Below are positions 1 through 12,300 of a stretch of 64,000 nucleotides of DNA, piece after piece. The position numbers and the translations under genes were made by a program. The stretch's first letter is position 1. Every line of letters starts with the position of its first letter. Origin of the DNA: Cyanoderma ruficeps (taxonomy: Eukaryota > Chordata > Aves > Passeriformes > Timaliidae); the NCBI GenBank assembly GCA_008694505.1, contig VZDJ01000301.1, positions 2,829,485 to 2,893,484 on the forward strand, read 5' to 3'. The notes beneath the pieces were generated by a model. It did not search any database, had not been told where the DNA came from, and saw nothing but the letters and a program-made list of their open reading frames with translations.

Positions 1-2304
1 AGTTACATTACTTAAAATGTTCCTCAATTACTTTAAACCATTTAAGAAAATGCTTGCAAATTTCATGACTGAGAAAACTGTGAAATTCAGGAAGCCAGAT
101 CACTTACAGAGGTGGCAACCACTGCATCTGCTGCAATGCAACCAGATGTAAAGCCACACAACACAGAGCAGTTTGTCCCAAGAGAAGTGGGAGGACAGAG
201 AGTTAGATGCAATTTCCTCGAGCTCTGCACCAAGAAGTGCAAAAGTTTTGGCACCAAACCTGCCTCAGCTACAAACTGGCCAAAGACTCAAGGGTGCCAC
301 AGTCAATCTTATGGACTGAAGGAGTAAAAGAGGGTTTCTAGGAAATTTATCTTGGCGTGGCTGACCAGGAGATCATAAGTGTGTTCAGACACATCAGGGA
401 CAAACGAATTCTAAAGCAGAACAATGGGCATTCTCCAGAATAGAGATACTGACCTCAAAATAGCCTCAAATACAGAGGATGGCTCTGAGGATGGTGTTCC
501 ACTTCCACTCAGGTCCAAGCAGTCTGAAATGACCTGGTCAATCCGCCGTTGTGTTTCAGAATAGACACATGGCAAATAGTCATTCTCAACTGAAAGTATC
601 AGCTCTGGGGACTGACTCAATGCATTTTGGCACAAAAAATGCCAAAAATGTTTGAGGTAGATCTTGATTTACTAAGGATTTACTTGGGATGGTAAGTGTT
701 CCCAGCAGGGAATGCTGCAGGTGAATGCTTCTCTCTTGGCATGTTCTTCACCAGGTTGGTTGCAGATTGTGAGCTTGGCAATTATAAGCATGAGAGAAAT
801 ACAGCTTTAAAGGGTTGCAGGTGTTTGTACCAGTGACTGCAAAGTGAAAAGCAGCTTATGAAACCAGATAAGACTTGGAGACCAGGGAAGACTGAGAAGG
901 ATGCAGTAATGTACAACAGTGAACGAACAAGGTAATAGATAAAGATGGAAATACCATTATGACCCCTGCCCTGTCTTTGATTGTCATCAAGCAATTCATA
1001 GGAACAGAATGTCAATATCCAGGAGCTTACAGTGTCTATTCTATGAAACCAGGGTTAAAAACATCAAGATACAAGCACTGACCTGGAACTCCAATGTACT
1101 TTGTACAATACTAAGAATAAGCAATGATTTGCCTTCTTTAGTTCACACTCCAGAAAGTATCTCAGGGTGCTTTATCATTATTAAGTACATTTGAGGTGTA
1201 TCAAGACAAAGATATCTATTTCTACATATAAAGGCAAAAAATTACACAGCACTACAGGATTTTTTTATAATTAAAATGTGTAACAGAGCAGACTTTCTAA
1301 TCAAGCAAGTATTAATACTCCTATATTTACATGGTAGGAACTTAAATGCAAAACATGAAAGGCAGAACCAGTACAACTCAATAATGTATTATTACTATCC
1401 TCAACTTGTTGCAATGCATTATCCCAGATTCATATGCATGGAGCTGTACCAACTCCATTACCTCTCTCCACCTCACACTTCCCATTGTAATCCTTAGCAG
1501 CTGGGTATTTTCAAGCCTTCAAAGTCTTAAATTAGGATGTGCCAAAGAGCCAAGCTACAGGAGGCAGAAATCAAGGGAAGACTGAAGTAGAAGCAGCCAC
1601 TTGGCCATTATGGAGGCTCAGGATGGCTCATAACCCAGAGAAGGTAACACATCCCCTGGCCAAAACTGTGACTGGCAGCTCAGTCTTTGATTACACCATC
1701 ATTCCTCACAGGCTTTTTCTCAGGCTTTTTCTCTTTTCTGTAATGTTTTTGATTTGAGAGGTTGATTCAGCAACGTAAATAAGCATCCAAAAATACTTTG
1801 GAGAAAGATTTAGGGGACTTTTCTGTATTTGATTTTCTGTAGCTTAAATAGGAAAAAAACCCCAAGCAGTAGCACAGAAGGTTAATAACCCTCCATCACA
1901 TACTCCTCAATCTCTGGCACAGTGGCAGGGGCAGCAGCTCTTTGAAGTATTACATTAATTGCATTAAGCTGCTAACAGAAAACATCTGTTTTATTAAAGT
2001 GGCAAAGTGACAATTAGCCATGCATAAAGTGCAGGGGCCAGAAGTCTGATTCATGCCTTTCTTCTCTGTCCAAGGAAGCTTTTTCTCCTCACTTTCAGGG
2101 AAAGCTGAATGATGGAGGCTTGCACTGCAATAGTGCTAATAGGAATGGAACAAGGGGATTTAGAGTTACACACTGTGTGTGGCAAGAAATTCCCTTCAAA
2201 ATTGAAGTTAAAGCTGGGACTGTGCCCTGACAGGCCCCGTTAATCTGTCCTGTCTCAACATCTGCCTCTCTGCTGGTTCTTTGTTGCTTTTCTACCAGTT
2301 CTCT

Positions 2305-2334
2305 GAGGGAGGGAGGGAGGGAGGGAGGGAGGGA
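2305..2334 (+). repeat. (GGGA)n microsatellite
   Basis: About seven and a half uninterrupted copies of the tetranucleotide GAGG/GGGA. It is a purine-only tract on the plus strand. Confidence 0.95.
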
Positions 2335-3199
2335 CACATGTAACCAATTCCCCTCCACGTTTATCTGAGTCTCCTATGGAAGAAAGCACTTGGACAATGC
2401 TGCTCACAGCTTTGCCATCCATTGCCTGTCTCTAGGAAATAACTTCCAGCACCTATGGCAACTCTGCTAGTGTGACTTTCAAGAAAGATGGCAAGCACAC
2501 TCAGCAGCTTTCAGCATTTGACAATTGCTTACGGATCAAAGGGCAAGTTGGGTGGCAATGACTGCATATTAATTTGTTATCCAGTATCTAGGGATTAGCA
2601 GTTGGTACTGGCAAAGACAATGCAGGCCTTTGGACACAAGTTTGACAACTGATTGCACATTAAATAACTGCAGTACCTGGACACATCCCCAAAATTAAGC
2701 AAGAAAAATAGATGAAAAAAGATTGCCTAATTTTTATTTATTGTTCCAATTATGATATTATTGCTTGTGAAATACAGTAGCAATGTCTAGAAATATCCTT
2801 TTCCCCAAAAAAATATTCCATGAGTGTTGTGATAAAAAGGATTGAGAAATACCACCTGAAGTCAAAGCTGTTATTCCACCTGTAGATATTATGCTGCAAG
2901 AAATTTTATTCCTTGGACTAATATTCCTGAGAGAGACCTCTGAGTTTCTCACATAAACTGGGAAAAGCCATCTTCTACCACAGAAAACAATCTGTATCCT
3001 CCTAAACATCCCCCACTTTTACATATTGTCCCTGTCAGCTTCTCTGCATCCTCTGGTTATGTGTAACAGCTGGAGTGAGGATTTATGGAAGAGAATGGGG
3101 ATGCCAAACACGCATGGGACAGCACAAGGTCACAGTTCTGGACCTGGAGACAGAGAATAAAAGAAGTGCCCTCAGAGGCTGCAGAAGTTCTTGTACAAT

Positions 3200-3668
3200 T
3201 GTCAAGAAAGACATTGAGATGCTGGACTGTGTCCAGAGTAGGGAAATGAAGCTGGTGATGTATCTGTAGCACAAGTCTGCGAGGAGCAGCTGAGGGAGCT
3301 GGGATTATTCAGCCTAGGGAAAAGGAGGGACAGGAGGGACCTTATCCCTCTCTACAACTCCCTGAAAGGAGGTTGTAGCCAGGTGGGGATTGGCCTCCTC
3401 CCAGGTAACTAGTGGCAGGACAGGAGCAAATGGCCTCAGGTTGTGCTGGGGATTTTTTAAATTGGACATTAGGAAAAATTTCTGCACTCAAAAGGTTGCC
3501 ATGCCCTGGCACAGGCTGCCCAGGGAAGTGGTGGAGTCATTTAAAATTTAAAAGATGTGTAGATTTGGCACTTGGCCCATGGTTTACTGGTGGACTTGGC
3601 AGTGTTTTGGTTATGGTTGGACTCTAATAGGTCTTTTCCAACCTAAACAAATCTATAATTCTACAATT
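3200..3668 (+). mobile_element. CR1 LINE 3' fragment
   Basis: This follows the avian CR1 consensus: an opening like 'acattgagatgctgga', then 'gaggagcagctgaggga', a 'ggcacaggctgcccaggga' block, and a tail in which 'ggtcttttccaacct' leads to the terminal 'tataattct' type repeats. It is a 5'-truncated, diverged copy with internal deletions and no usable reading frame. Weaker similarity may extend 60-100 bp further left. Confidence 0.85.
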
Positions 3669-4466
3669 AGAGAAAAGTAGGGAGACATTTTGTAGTGCTC
3701 AGATTAATGGAATACAGGGCTTTCTTTGATCAGAGGATGACGTTGTTCAAGGAGAATCACTTTGGTCAGCTCTATGTAAAGTATCCTGTCAAACACATCA
3801 TAAAGATAAAAGGTAATTTTAGTTCTAATTAACTCCCCTACTGCAGAAGCTCTACCTAGATAAAGAGCAACAACCTGAAACCGAGGGAGAATAGACATAA
3901 TTATGTTGTTCAATATTTCCTGGTTTGTTTTAATTTTGCGCGCCTTTTTTTGGGGGGGGGGTGATGTTTCATGTGAGTATGGGGTTGTTTGTTTGTTTAA
4001 ATTATCTCAAAGTTTTCTCTTGGAAGCACTTAACAAGGAGTTAAGTAAGAAAGGAAAGGAGAGGAGAGAGCCAGAGCAAATTAAATATTCTGCTTCTTAG
4101 CTTCATGGATATAATTCCCACATTTCAAACTGTGTAATTACTTTGGTTTTCCAATGTCTGGATAAGGTCAAATGCCACTATCTCACCTGGAGAAAATGAA
4201 AGTTAGCGCAAGGCACACAGTAATTTGTTTGGGAGCCTCCTTGGTGTACTGCATTCCCTTTCATGGGAGAGATTGTGAATACAATGATGAACTCACAATG
4301 ATGTGATGAACAGAGAGTGAAAATTATGAACTTTTTGTCTTAATCAGAGAGCAGAAGAGCATGGTCCTGGTGAATAATATCCATGTAATCAAGAAACCAC
4401 GCAGACTCTGTGTTCTACCAAAAGGTCCAAGAAATCTTTTAAGGACATTATATTTAAATCTCATCC

Positions 4467-4703
4467 TCAACCAGTCCCATGCTGTCGGCAAGTGAAGGTG
4501 TGATGGGCTCCAGCGTCTCCGGGTAACTCGGGTGTGTTGAGGGGCAGCTCCTGCTCAGCAGCCGTCGGCCTCTGCTGCCCTCTGCCTGGTGCCTCGGAGG
4601 GCTGCAGCATCGACACGGCATCATTTTGTGCCGTGGAATTGTTGACCCGGGCTGAATTAGCTGAATTAGCCAGCACGCTTCCTGACGGCTCTTGGTGTTC
4701 TGC
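4467..4703 (-). other. Coding-like GC-rich segment, possible exon, unidentified
   Basis: A stop-to-stop open frame of about 79 codons on the minus strand in a local GC- and CpG-rich patch. The peptide is rich in S, N, A, Q and P and looks like a disordered tail (for example NSANSARVNNSTAQNDAVSM and PTAAEQELPLNTPELPGDAG). Third positions favour G or C. A 9-bp tandem repeat (gaattagct/gaattagcc) lies inside at about 4651-4668. An alternative frame ends in SLADSMGLVEDEI and a stop at about 4458. A CTTAAGCAG acceptor is possible at the upstream edge. No domain is recognised. Confidence 0.25.
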
Positions 4704-5774
4704 TTAAGGACAGCTTCCCTTAGCTGCAGCATCAGACCCAACACACAGGTCAGGACTAGATCCCCAAACAGGGGAGATCCCTAAACAGGGGAGATCCCAC
4801 AGAGCTGTGCCTGGTTCTGCCAGGACAAGCCAATGCCACAATAATGTCAGAGAGTGGCAAGGCTGGAATCCCATGGACCTGTGCCTGCAGGTCCCATAAC
4901 AGTCTGCATTTCTCTAGGATTTTGGTTGCTGCCCGTGGGTGCTGAAACTATGGATACCCTCAATTTTAGGGGTAGGTGGTGACATTTGTCCCTTCCCAAA
5001 ACTACCCACAAGCAGGCTAAAGGGTGCTGCCTGTCTTACCTGAGAAACCAGTCACCCACAGCTTGTAGTTGTCAGTCCAGCCTGAATTTGCAAGGCAGAG
5101 CCGATGCTTGTGTGACTGCACTGCTGAAATAAGCACTTTATAGTGCTCAAAAAAATTACTTCAAAAAGAACATCATATAAAGCACACCAATTGTTTTTTT
5201 TCCTTTTCTCTGTAATGCTCCTTAAAATGCAGCTTTGTAGAATACCATCATATAATCAGCTGACCACAGAATGTATTCATATTACTAGCTCATCTCTAGT
5301 TTCGTCTGCTGTATCTCATAAAGTGTTCAGGGAAAGGGCTGCAATTTTGTTATTGTTATTTCTTTAATATTAGAATCTCACACTGCAGGACAGCAAATAA
5401 ATAGTTCCTGCAGTGTTTGGCTAAAAATAACACGGGCTGTGATTTCTTTGCAGATATTAGGAGGAGTTCATAAGCTTTCATTAAGCAAAAGATATCCCAA
5501 ACTCAGCTGAAATATTACTTCAAATTAGTACAGTTCATTGGCATTTTTTGGTCCAATTATTTAAACGTCTCAGAAATTCCTAATGAAAACTTCCTGATTT
5601 TTTTCACTAAGTCTTTTTTTCAAGAATATCCAAAGAAAATATTTTAGTTCAGGACAGCAAACTTGAGTTTGAATTCTATAGCTTTTAGACACATTTTGAG
5701 TCACTGTAAAACAAAAATGTGTCCTTCTGCTGCAGCTTACTGTTCTGTGGAAACCATAATTCTCAAAAAAACAA

Positions 5775-5811
5775 AAAAACCCCACAAAACCAACAACAAC
5801 AACAACAANNN
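5775..5811 (+). other. (CAA)n tract ending in an NNN assembly gap
   Basis: An A-rich then CAA-repeat stretch runs directly into three N bases (5809-5811). The true length here is unknown, and any reading frame crossing it cannot be trusted. Confidence 0.95.
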
Positions 5812-7131
5812 CCCAGAGAAATTTTCCAGAGAAAATTGTAACTCCAGGAAGAAAGGAAGGAGGGAAAAATGAAAAATGCTGGCATAGGGTTGCTCTCTTC
5901 AGCTATGTGACATTAAAACTACTAAGGAGAAGTATCCATGTTACGGCCCTTTCACACTTTCACAAAGGTAATAAGTACAAATAAAAATGTCCTGCATTTA
6001 AGTTTCTTTGAATCTAGACAAGTTTGGGAACACCTCTTTCTTACCTTGCTGTAGACATCTGTTTGGATCTGGTAGCATCAAGAAATTAGGCCTTACCCAC
6101 TTCTGGTGCTTTTACTATCAAGGTCCTCCATTAGATATTGAATAGTACTAGGTGCAGGACAGAATCCCATTCAGTGTATCCTTCCAGTTTGACATGGTAC
6201 TATTCATATGAATTTCCTGACTTTTCCATGAAGTTTTATCATGCTGCAGATACCCCACATTTCCACAGAGTTTGTGAGATAGTGTCAGAGACACATTAAA
6301 GAGCAGTAAATTACATTAACAGCTTCTCTCCTGAAAACAGACCTCTAGCAATGTCATCAAACAGAACTAAGTAACTTTGACATTATTTGGTGAGCACTGA
6401 CTCTGCTTTTCTTCCAATGCTTAAATTTGATTATTTGAGGATATTCTGAGAAGCACAATCAGGCTGACTGATTTATAACACTGCAACTTCTCTTACCTTC
6501 TGAAGACAAGGAAATGTTTGACCTTTTCCCATCCTCCACAGGTTTTCATAGATAATTGCTAATAGCTCTCAGGTTGATACTGTTTCTCTAAGTACCCTGG
6601 GATGAATCAGCTCAGCCAATTTGAAAACATCATGTTTATCTAGCTATTTTCTAAATTCTCCTTCCTATCCTAGACAGAAATCTTCCCTGAACACCAGTGG
6701 AGTTGAATGCATTGGCCATTTTCAATGACAATAAAAGCCAAAAAAGCCATTAAGTTTCCCATCTGCCAGAGAGCCTTCCTGATATACTGCAGTTTTGAGA
6801 AACCACCAGTTTCCTTTTTCTTCATTATATTACTAGAAATACAGGGTTTTTTCTTTGCTACTTATATTTGCTTTGTGTATAAATTTTCAGTTAAAAGAGC
6901 ATCAGATGAGCATCACAGATTCACAGGCTCTGAGGCTCTCCAAGAGCCTCATGAACCCAAAATCTTCAGCTTTGCCTCCCTACGTTTTCTGTATTTTCCT
7001 TTATGGCCAGATCTCCTGTATGTTTGAGCAGGTGCAAGCACCACTACGAAAACGGAGCATGAGGAAGACATGAGAAATAACAAAGAAGCAATGAAGAATA
7101 TAAGGGAGAGGAATGAAGAATGTGTGTGTGC

Positions 7132-7154
7132 GGGGGTGTCTCCAAGACACCCCC
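7132..7154. repeat. Perfect 10-bp hairpin in the left flank
   Basis: Arms gggggtgtct (7132-7141) and agacaccccc (7145-7154) are exact reverse complements with a 3-nt loop (cca). Preceded by a short TG run. No function is evident. Confidence 0.75.
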
Positions 7155-9130
7155 TTAAAGCTCAGCAGCCTGGTTGGAGGTGACATCACACAGCCAAAGC
7201 TGAGAGGGTCAGCACAGACTCTGTGAGTGGGAGCTGGGCTTCTCTCAAATCTGCTCTCAGCTTTGTTGGCCTTCTGTGGCAACATCAGCCAGGCTTTAAA
7301 GAGGCTTTCAAAAGCTCAGAAAGACCAGGCTTTATTAGAAGATGAGCTAAAATTACTCACTTTTAAAAAAGATCAGGCAGGAAGAGAAATGCAATGGCTC
7401 TGAAAAGCACAGCTCTCCCAACTTGGTGCTGTGAGCTTCCCACAGACATCCTGCTGCTGCCATGGCTCACATGCTGGACTCTCAGCCCCTGGACATTTCT
7501 GCACAATGGAATAGAAACCACCCACGAACAGTTCCTGTCACAGACAGGCCCCAACAACCTGCCCACATTTGAGGTGCAGTTTCCCTCTGAAGCACCCTGC
7601 GTGTCTCCTCTTGCATACCCACCCGAGTGGTGTTTATGCCTCTTGTTTTGGGCTGTGCCATTCCCATGGGTTCAGGCATCTCAACCTCCTCTAGCTGCCT
7701 ACGGGCTGTCCTGGCCATGATTCTATCCCAGGCTCATTTATGAGCTTCTCTTTTGGAAGAATATCTGGGGAAGCACATGGCCATCAGGAGTGGCAGCATC
7801 ACAAAGCAGAGATGTTAATGCTTGTAATGTTACTGATGTTTCCAACTTCATTTCTAAGCAGCAATGACAGCTCCAACATCCCCAATCACAGTGGTTTCAG
7901 CTTTGCCTTATCTCCCCATGCACACGTGCAAATCCACACAGACTCTGACATCAGTTTCTACCAGGGCACAGTTTTCTGTCACATAAAATGTCAGGATGTG
8001 ATCTTCCATATTTCACTAGTGCTATCCTGCCATTTAATTTAATAGCAGCTAAATATCAAGTGGTTACTATTTTGATGCTGTGTTCCATCAGCCATTGAAT
8101 TAGAAATAATGAGACAAATCTAAATTTGTGATTCATGGTGAACTGCCGGAACTAATCTCAATCACACAGCGGATGACATCGAGTGATAACCAATTTAACA
8201 GATCCTGTTCAGCTGTCCTGTCCTCTCTCACAGAAACAGGAACATTAATGAAGGACAAGTTCACTTACACTTTACAAGACTTTTCCAGACAATATAAATA
8301 CTTAACATAGGAAGCAGTTTTTTCTTTTCCACTAATTATAGACTCTTTAATTGCATTTGACTAGTATTTGTGTATATGGCAACCCTTTGTGGCTTCAGGA
8401 AGCTGAGGTGCTGAGGTGTTTAAAAAATATCTTTGGTGTTTTCCATGAACATTTTTCACTCTACCATCATCTCTAACCAAAGAGGTTCCTCACCCAAATT
8501 GCCCTTTGGGAAGTCCTTTCACCTGGTGTAGCAGCCTCCCGGTGCTGATCCTAGCAGGAGTCAGGTGTGGGAGTAAAGATCTGGCCTGTTAGAAAAGACT
8601 TTCCAAAAATTGACTTGTCAGACTTTTAAAATGCTAGAAGTAGGTGCCCCAAAAGAAATCTTCTCCCTGTATCTTCACTCTTCACCAAGTTTCAGCCTGC
8701 ACCTTTTCACTGCTGAACTCAGTTACTTTCTCTTCCAGGTTTAAAGATGCCTTACACATGTTCTGCTGCATCAAATCTAGGAATTCTCAGTGGGCAGTAA
8801 GTCATCTATAAATAAAACCAGTTGATAATTTTTCCTTCATATTTTTTATTAGTGACCATCAACAAAAAGTTGACTGAAATGTTGCTATTGATGATAGTGA
8901 CATCAAGAGGTAGAATTTTCCAGGTATGTTTTCCCAATTTGCTTTTTGAAAAAGGATAATGAATGAATTCATTATCAGAGATAATGAATGAGTTTTTGAA
9001 GTCTGGCAGTCAATTTGGTCATTTGCTCAGCAGTGTCACAGATTTATACCTGCCGAGCCAGACAGCAACTGCAAGATGGCTTTATGGCTGAGAGTGGTGG
9101 AGCCTTACAGATCAGAATAATTTTTACCAC

Positions 9131-9159
9131 AAAAAAAAAAAAAANAAAAAAAAAAAAAA
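9131..9159 (+). repeat. Poly(A) homopolymer with an ambiguous base
   Basis: A run of A with N at 9145. It lies about 180 bp downstream of the stop of paralogue A, in what is probably its 3'UTR. Its length is probably uncertain in the assembly. Confidence 0.9.
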
Positions 9160-9339
9160 GACCACCTTCATGAGCAAGTAACAGGGTCTAAATAAAATCA
9201 CCTACTACAGACAAAAGCTGGCTTTTGAACTAGAAATTCAAATCTAATACAAAAAGCATTATATGGTCTCAAGGGATACATTCAGAAAAATAAGAAAGAG
9301 GTTTCACAGATGTCCTGTGATACCCTGCACATGTCCAAC

Positions 9340-12300
9340 CTAGCGTGGAATGGCACAAACCCTGTAGGGGTGGGGCTGCAGGGTGCCCCCCATAAGGGGC
9401 TCAGTGTTGATCTTGGTCACGCCCGCAGGGAGCCGGAAGGTGAATGCCCGCAGGAGGCTGGCAAAGAAAATGAAGAGTTCTGTCCTCGCTAAGTGCTCCC
9501 CCAAACACACCCGGTGCCCTGCAGAGGGAAGAGGGGAAGGACAGTGAGTAAATAAACCTGACCCCAACAGCAGCTGTATCCATCCTCACACAGTGCAAAG
9601 ATATTTTTGCTGAGTTCAGGATTTCTGTAGGACTTAATGCACTGAATGACACAAAGGTTCATGTATTTCTTTCTTCGAAGAATTTTATCTGCAGCTGTTG
9701 ATAACCCTCTGCTATCTTCAATTACCTCAAATGCCTCATCTTCATTTGATGGACAACTTTAAAGGAATTTATTTCATTATGTAAATGAAGAATGAGGACC
9801 TGCTTTTCCTGGGAGATGTCATGTTATAGTGTTGAATGCATAAAGAACCAAGAGGATTGCTTGAAAGTGCTTTCCATACGTATGTCTGGTATGAAATGAG
9901 TGCCTGAAATCAATCATTAGAAGAAAATTTCCTTCCAAAGTAGGGCAAGTTAGATATATATATGTTTGTCAGGACACCTCTGACTTTCCATGTTATTATT
10001 TGTTCAGTAGAACATATGTCACTGAAAATAATCATGTTGATTTAAGCACTGTTTTCCACAAGAAGGTTTAGAATAGACAACCAATAGGTATTTAATAGAT
10101 GTCTTCATTCTACAGTCCCAATCCAAACTGTTAATGTTTGTGCTGTAGCCCACTTACCTATTGAGAATGGCAAAAAGGCTTCTTGGGCCACAAAGTTTCC
10201 ATCCTTATCCAAGAAGTGACCAGGGTTGAACTGTCGAGGTGTTTCCCACTGCTCTGGATCGTACAAAGATGAAGCAATATTTGGAAGAACTATGGTGCCC
10301 TGAAAGGAGAAAAACATTCATTCTGTTCCTTGTTCACATTCAGACTGTGACCCAAAGGCATCCAGCCCCTCTTCTATTAAGGAGAATACCCTGACACAAA
10401 CAGATTTTAATGCATACCTTGCTCTACTCATGCAGGAAAAGTCTGTAGCAACTGAGAAACTGTGTCTGTACCTTTTTGAGGGGAAAGCCAAGCAAGGTTG
10501 TGTTCCTCACACACACCCTGGGCATGCCAACTGAGATAATGTTGCTGAAGCGTTGGATCTCATGAACCACAGCGTTTGTGTATGGCAGTTCTCTCCGATC
10601 CTCATAGCAGATTAACTTGGAGGGACCCAGAACAGTATCCAGCTCCTTCTGCACTTTCTCTGCAGAAAATATTCACAGTTTCAGGCAGAAAAACATATCA
10701 AGTATTTTCAGTAATTTATTTTTGAAGACATTTCCAACTCAGAACTACAAGAACAATCAATATAGAAAAGTAAGTAACTTTTTATGAAGAAAAAGTAGCA
10801 GGATGTTCCAACAGCTTAAACATGTAAGAACTCTGCTTCTGGGTCTGAAGTGATTTGATCATAGATTAAGAAAAGACAGTTGTTGCTCCAAAATTTAAAA
10901 CTAAGTGTTGCCTTACTACCACAAATCCAAGAGATAACAGAGTTATCTTTGGGTTTTCTGTTGCCTAGGCGCCTCAAACACCTGCACCAGAACATTAAGC
11001 TCACAGCTCCCTGAAATTTATGCCAGGTGAGTCTGAGCCTTGGAAGTCTAATTACCGTTAAAAGGACATGGTTTTTACACAGGGCGTCTGTTAAGTGAAG
11101 CAGTGCCAACTAGAACAAGGTCCAAATACCATTTACAAGAATATATCTACTGCTTCACATCTGCCTTTTAATGAAGAACAGCGTGTTTTAAATTACTTAT
11201 TGCATGGGAGTCTTAGGGGTATTAACAACAAAAAAACACCCCTTTGATTTATAAACTTCAAGAGAGGCAGTACACACCTAATAAGAATGGCTCAGATTTT
11301 TAGTAAACGATCCTGTCATTTTCCAGGCCTTTTGAAGCAACAGTAAGATGCAGGGATGTCCATTCTGTATTTATCAGTATGTGTCCATTCACATCAGGCC
11401 TGCCCTGTGACCTCCAGCAGTCTTTCATTGAACTGACAACAGAGATTTAAGCACCTTACAGAATTTAAAATGTATAATCAGAAATATTTTTAAGTAAACT
11501 TCCTTCTATGAAGAACTATCTTGCATATGCACTTTAGAATCCAGGTATTTTGAATAATCAGTCACTGCACAATTTAAACACACACTTCCATTCCCGATTC
11601 AGTGATGAGGCAGAAGGCCAAACTTCTAAAGGTACAGAGTGGAACATTGTCACTGGATGTCAACACAGGCAAAGCATGAATGGGTTCAAAAAACAACCAC
11701 CAATTAATTAAATGGGAACAGACATACAAGTATCACCTCATTCTGAGAGCCCTGATGCAATGTATTACTCAAGAAGCCCAGGAACAATCACTCTGCACAT
11801 ACTCTATGTTCCCAAATATGTGCAAGGTATTATATTTGACAAAATAAAATTGTACAGGTGAGTCAGTGCTTTCATAACCTCAATTAGAGTAGGTGATAAC
11901 AAAACATGTGATAACATGAGATTAAGCAGAATTTCTTGTCTGACAGCTACAAGTTGACTGAAGTTTCCTTATCTTCATCTCTTTCATCCATTTAAAATCT
12001 TGTTCTCCTCTGGGTATTTGCCCATATTCTGCAGCCTACCTGGGAAATTTCTGTTATCCAGCATAAGATATCCTTCGTCCTTTGGTTTTTATTCAGTGCT
12101 CTATGAAAGGGATTGGTGGTTATTTAAAAACTAGACTTAAAACCAAACTTCTTAAGTACACATTGATGTAACAGAGGAGTCATCTGTTTCCACTCCTGAC
12201 CAGAATAATTTCTAGTACAAGAAACTCAAATACATCACAGAGTTAATTTAATCCCTGGATCTACTGATGCTGACTAGGGCAGACCTACAAGTACAAAAAA

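Larger units (their letters stand above)
1..9339. other. Left flank, no confirmed gene
   Basis: AT-rich intergenic DNA apart from the CR1 copy, (GGGA)n tract, gap, hairpin and the coding-like patch at 4467-4703. A further weak exon candidate on the minus strand is at 454-589 (acceptor ACTTTCAG, donor GAG|GTCAGT). It contains the peptide SETQRRIDQVISDCLDLSGS. A GC-richer stretch at about 7160-7730 has overlapping open frames on both strands (108 and 78 codons) with no recognisable domain. The first 500 bp upstream of 9340 are probably the 3'UTR of paralogue A. No CYP2J relic was seen here. Confidence 0.5.

Noticed and set aside
7394..7720. 108-codon plus frame and overlapping minus frame
   Set aside because: No similarity recognised and no splice borders that favour either strand. 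GC-rich stretches give such frames by chance.
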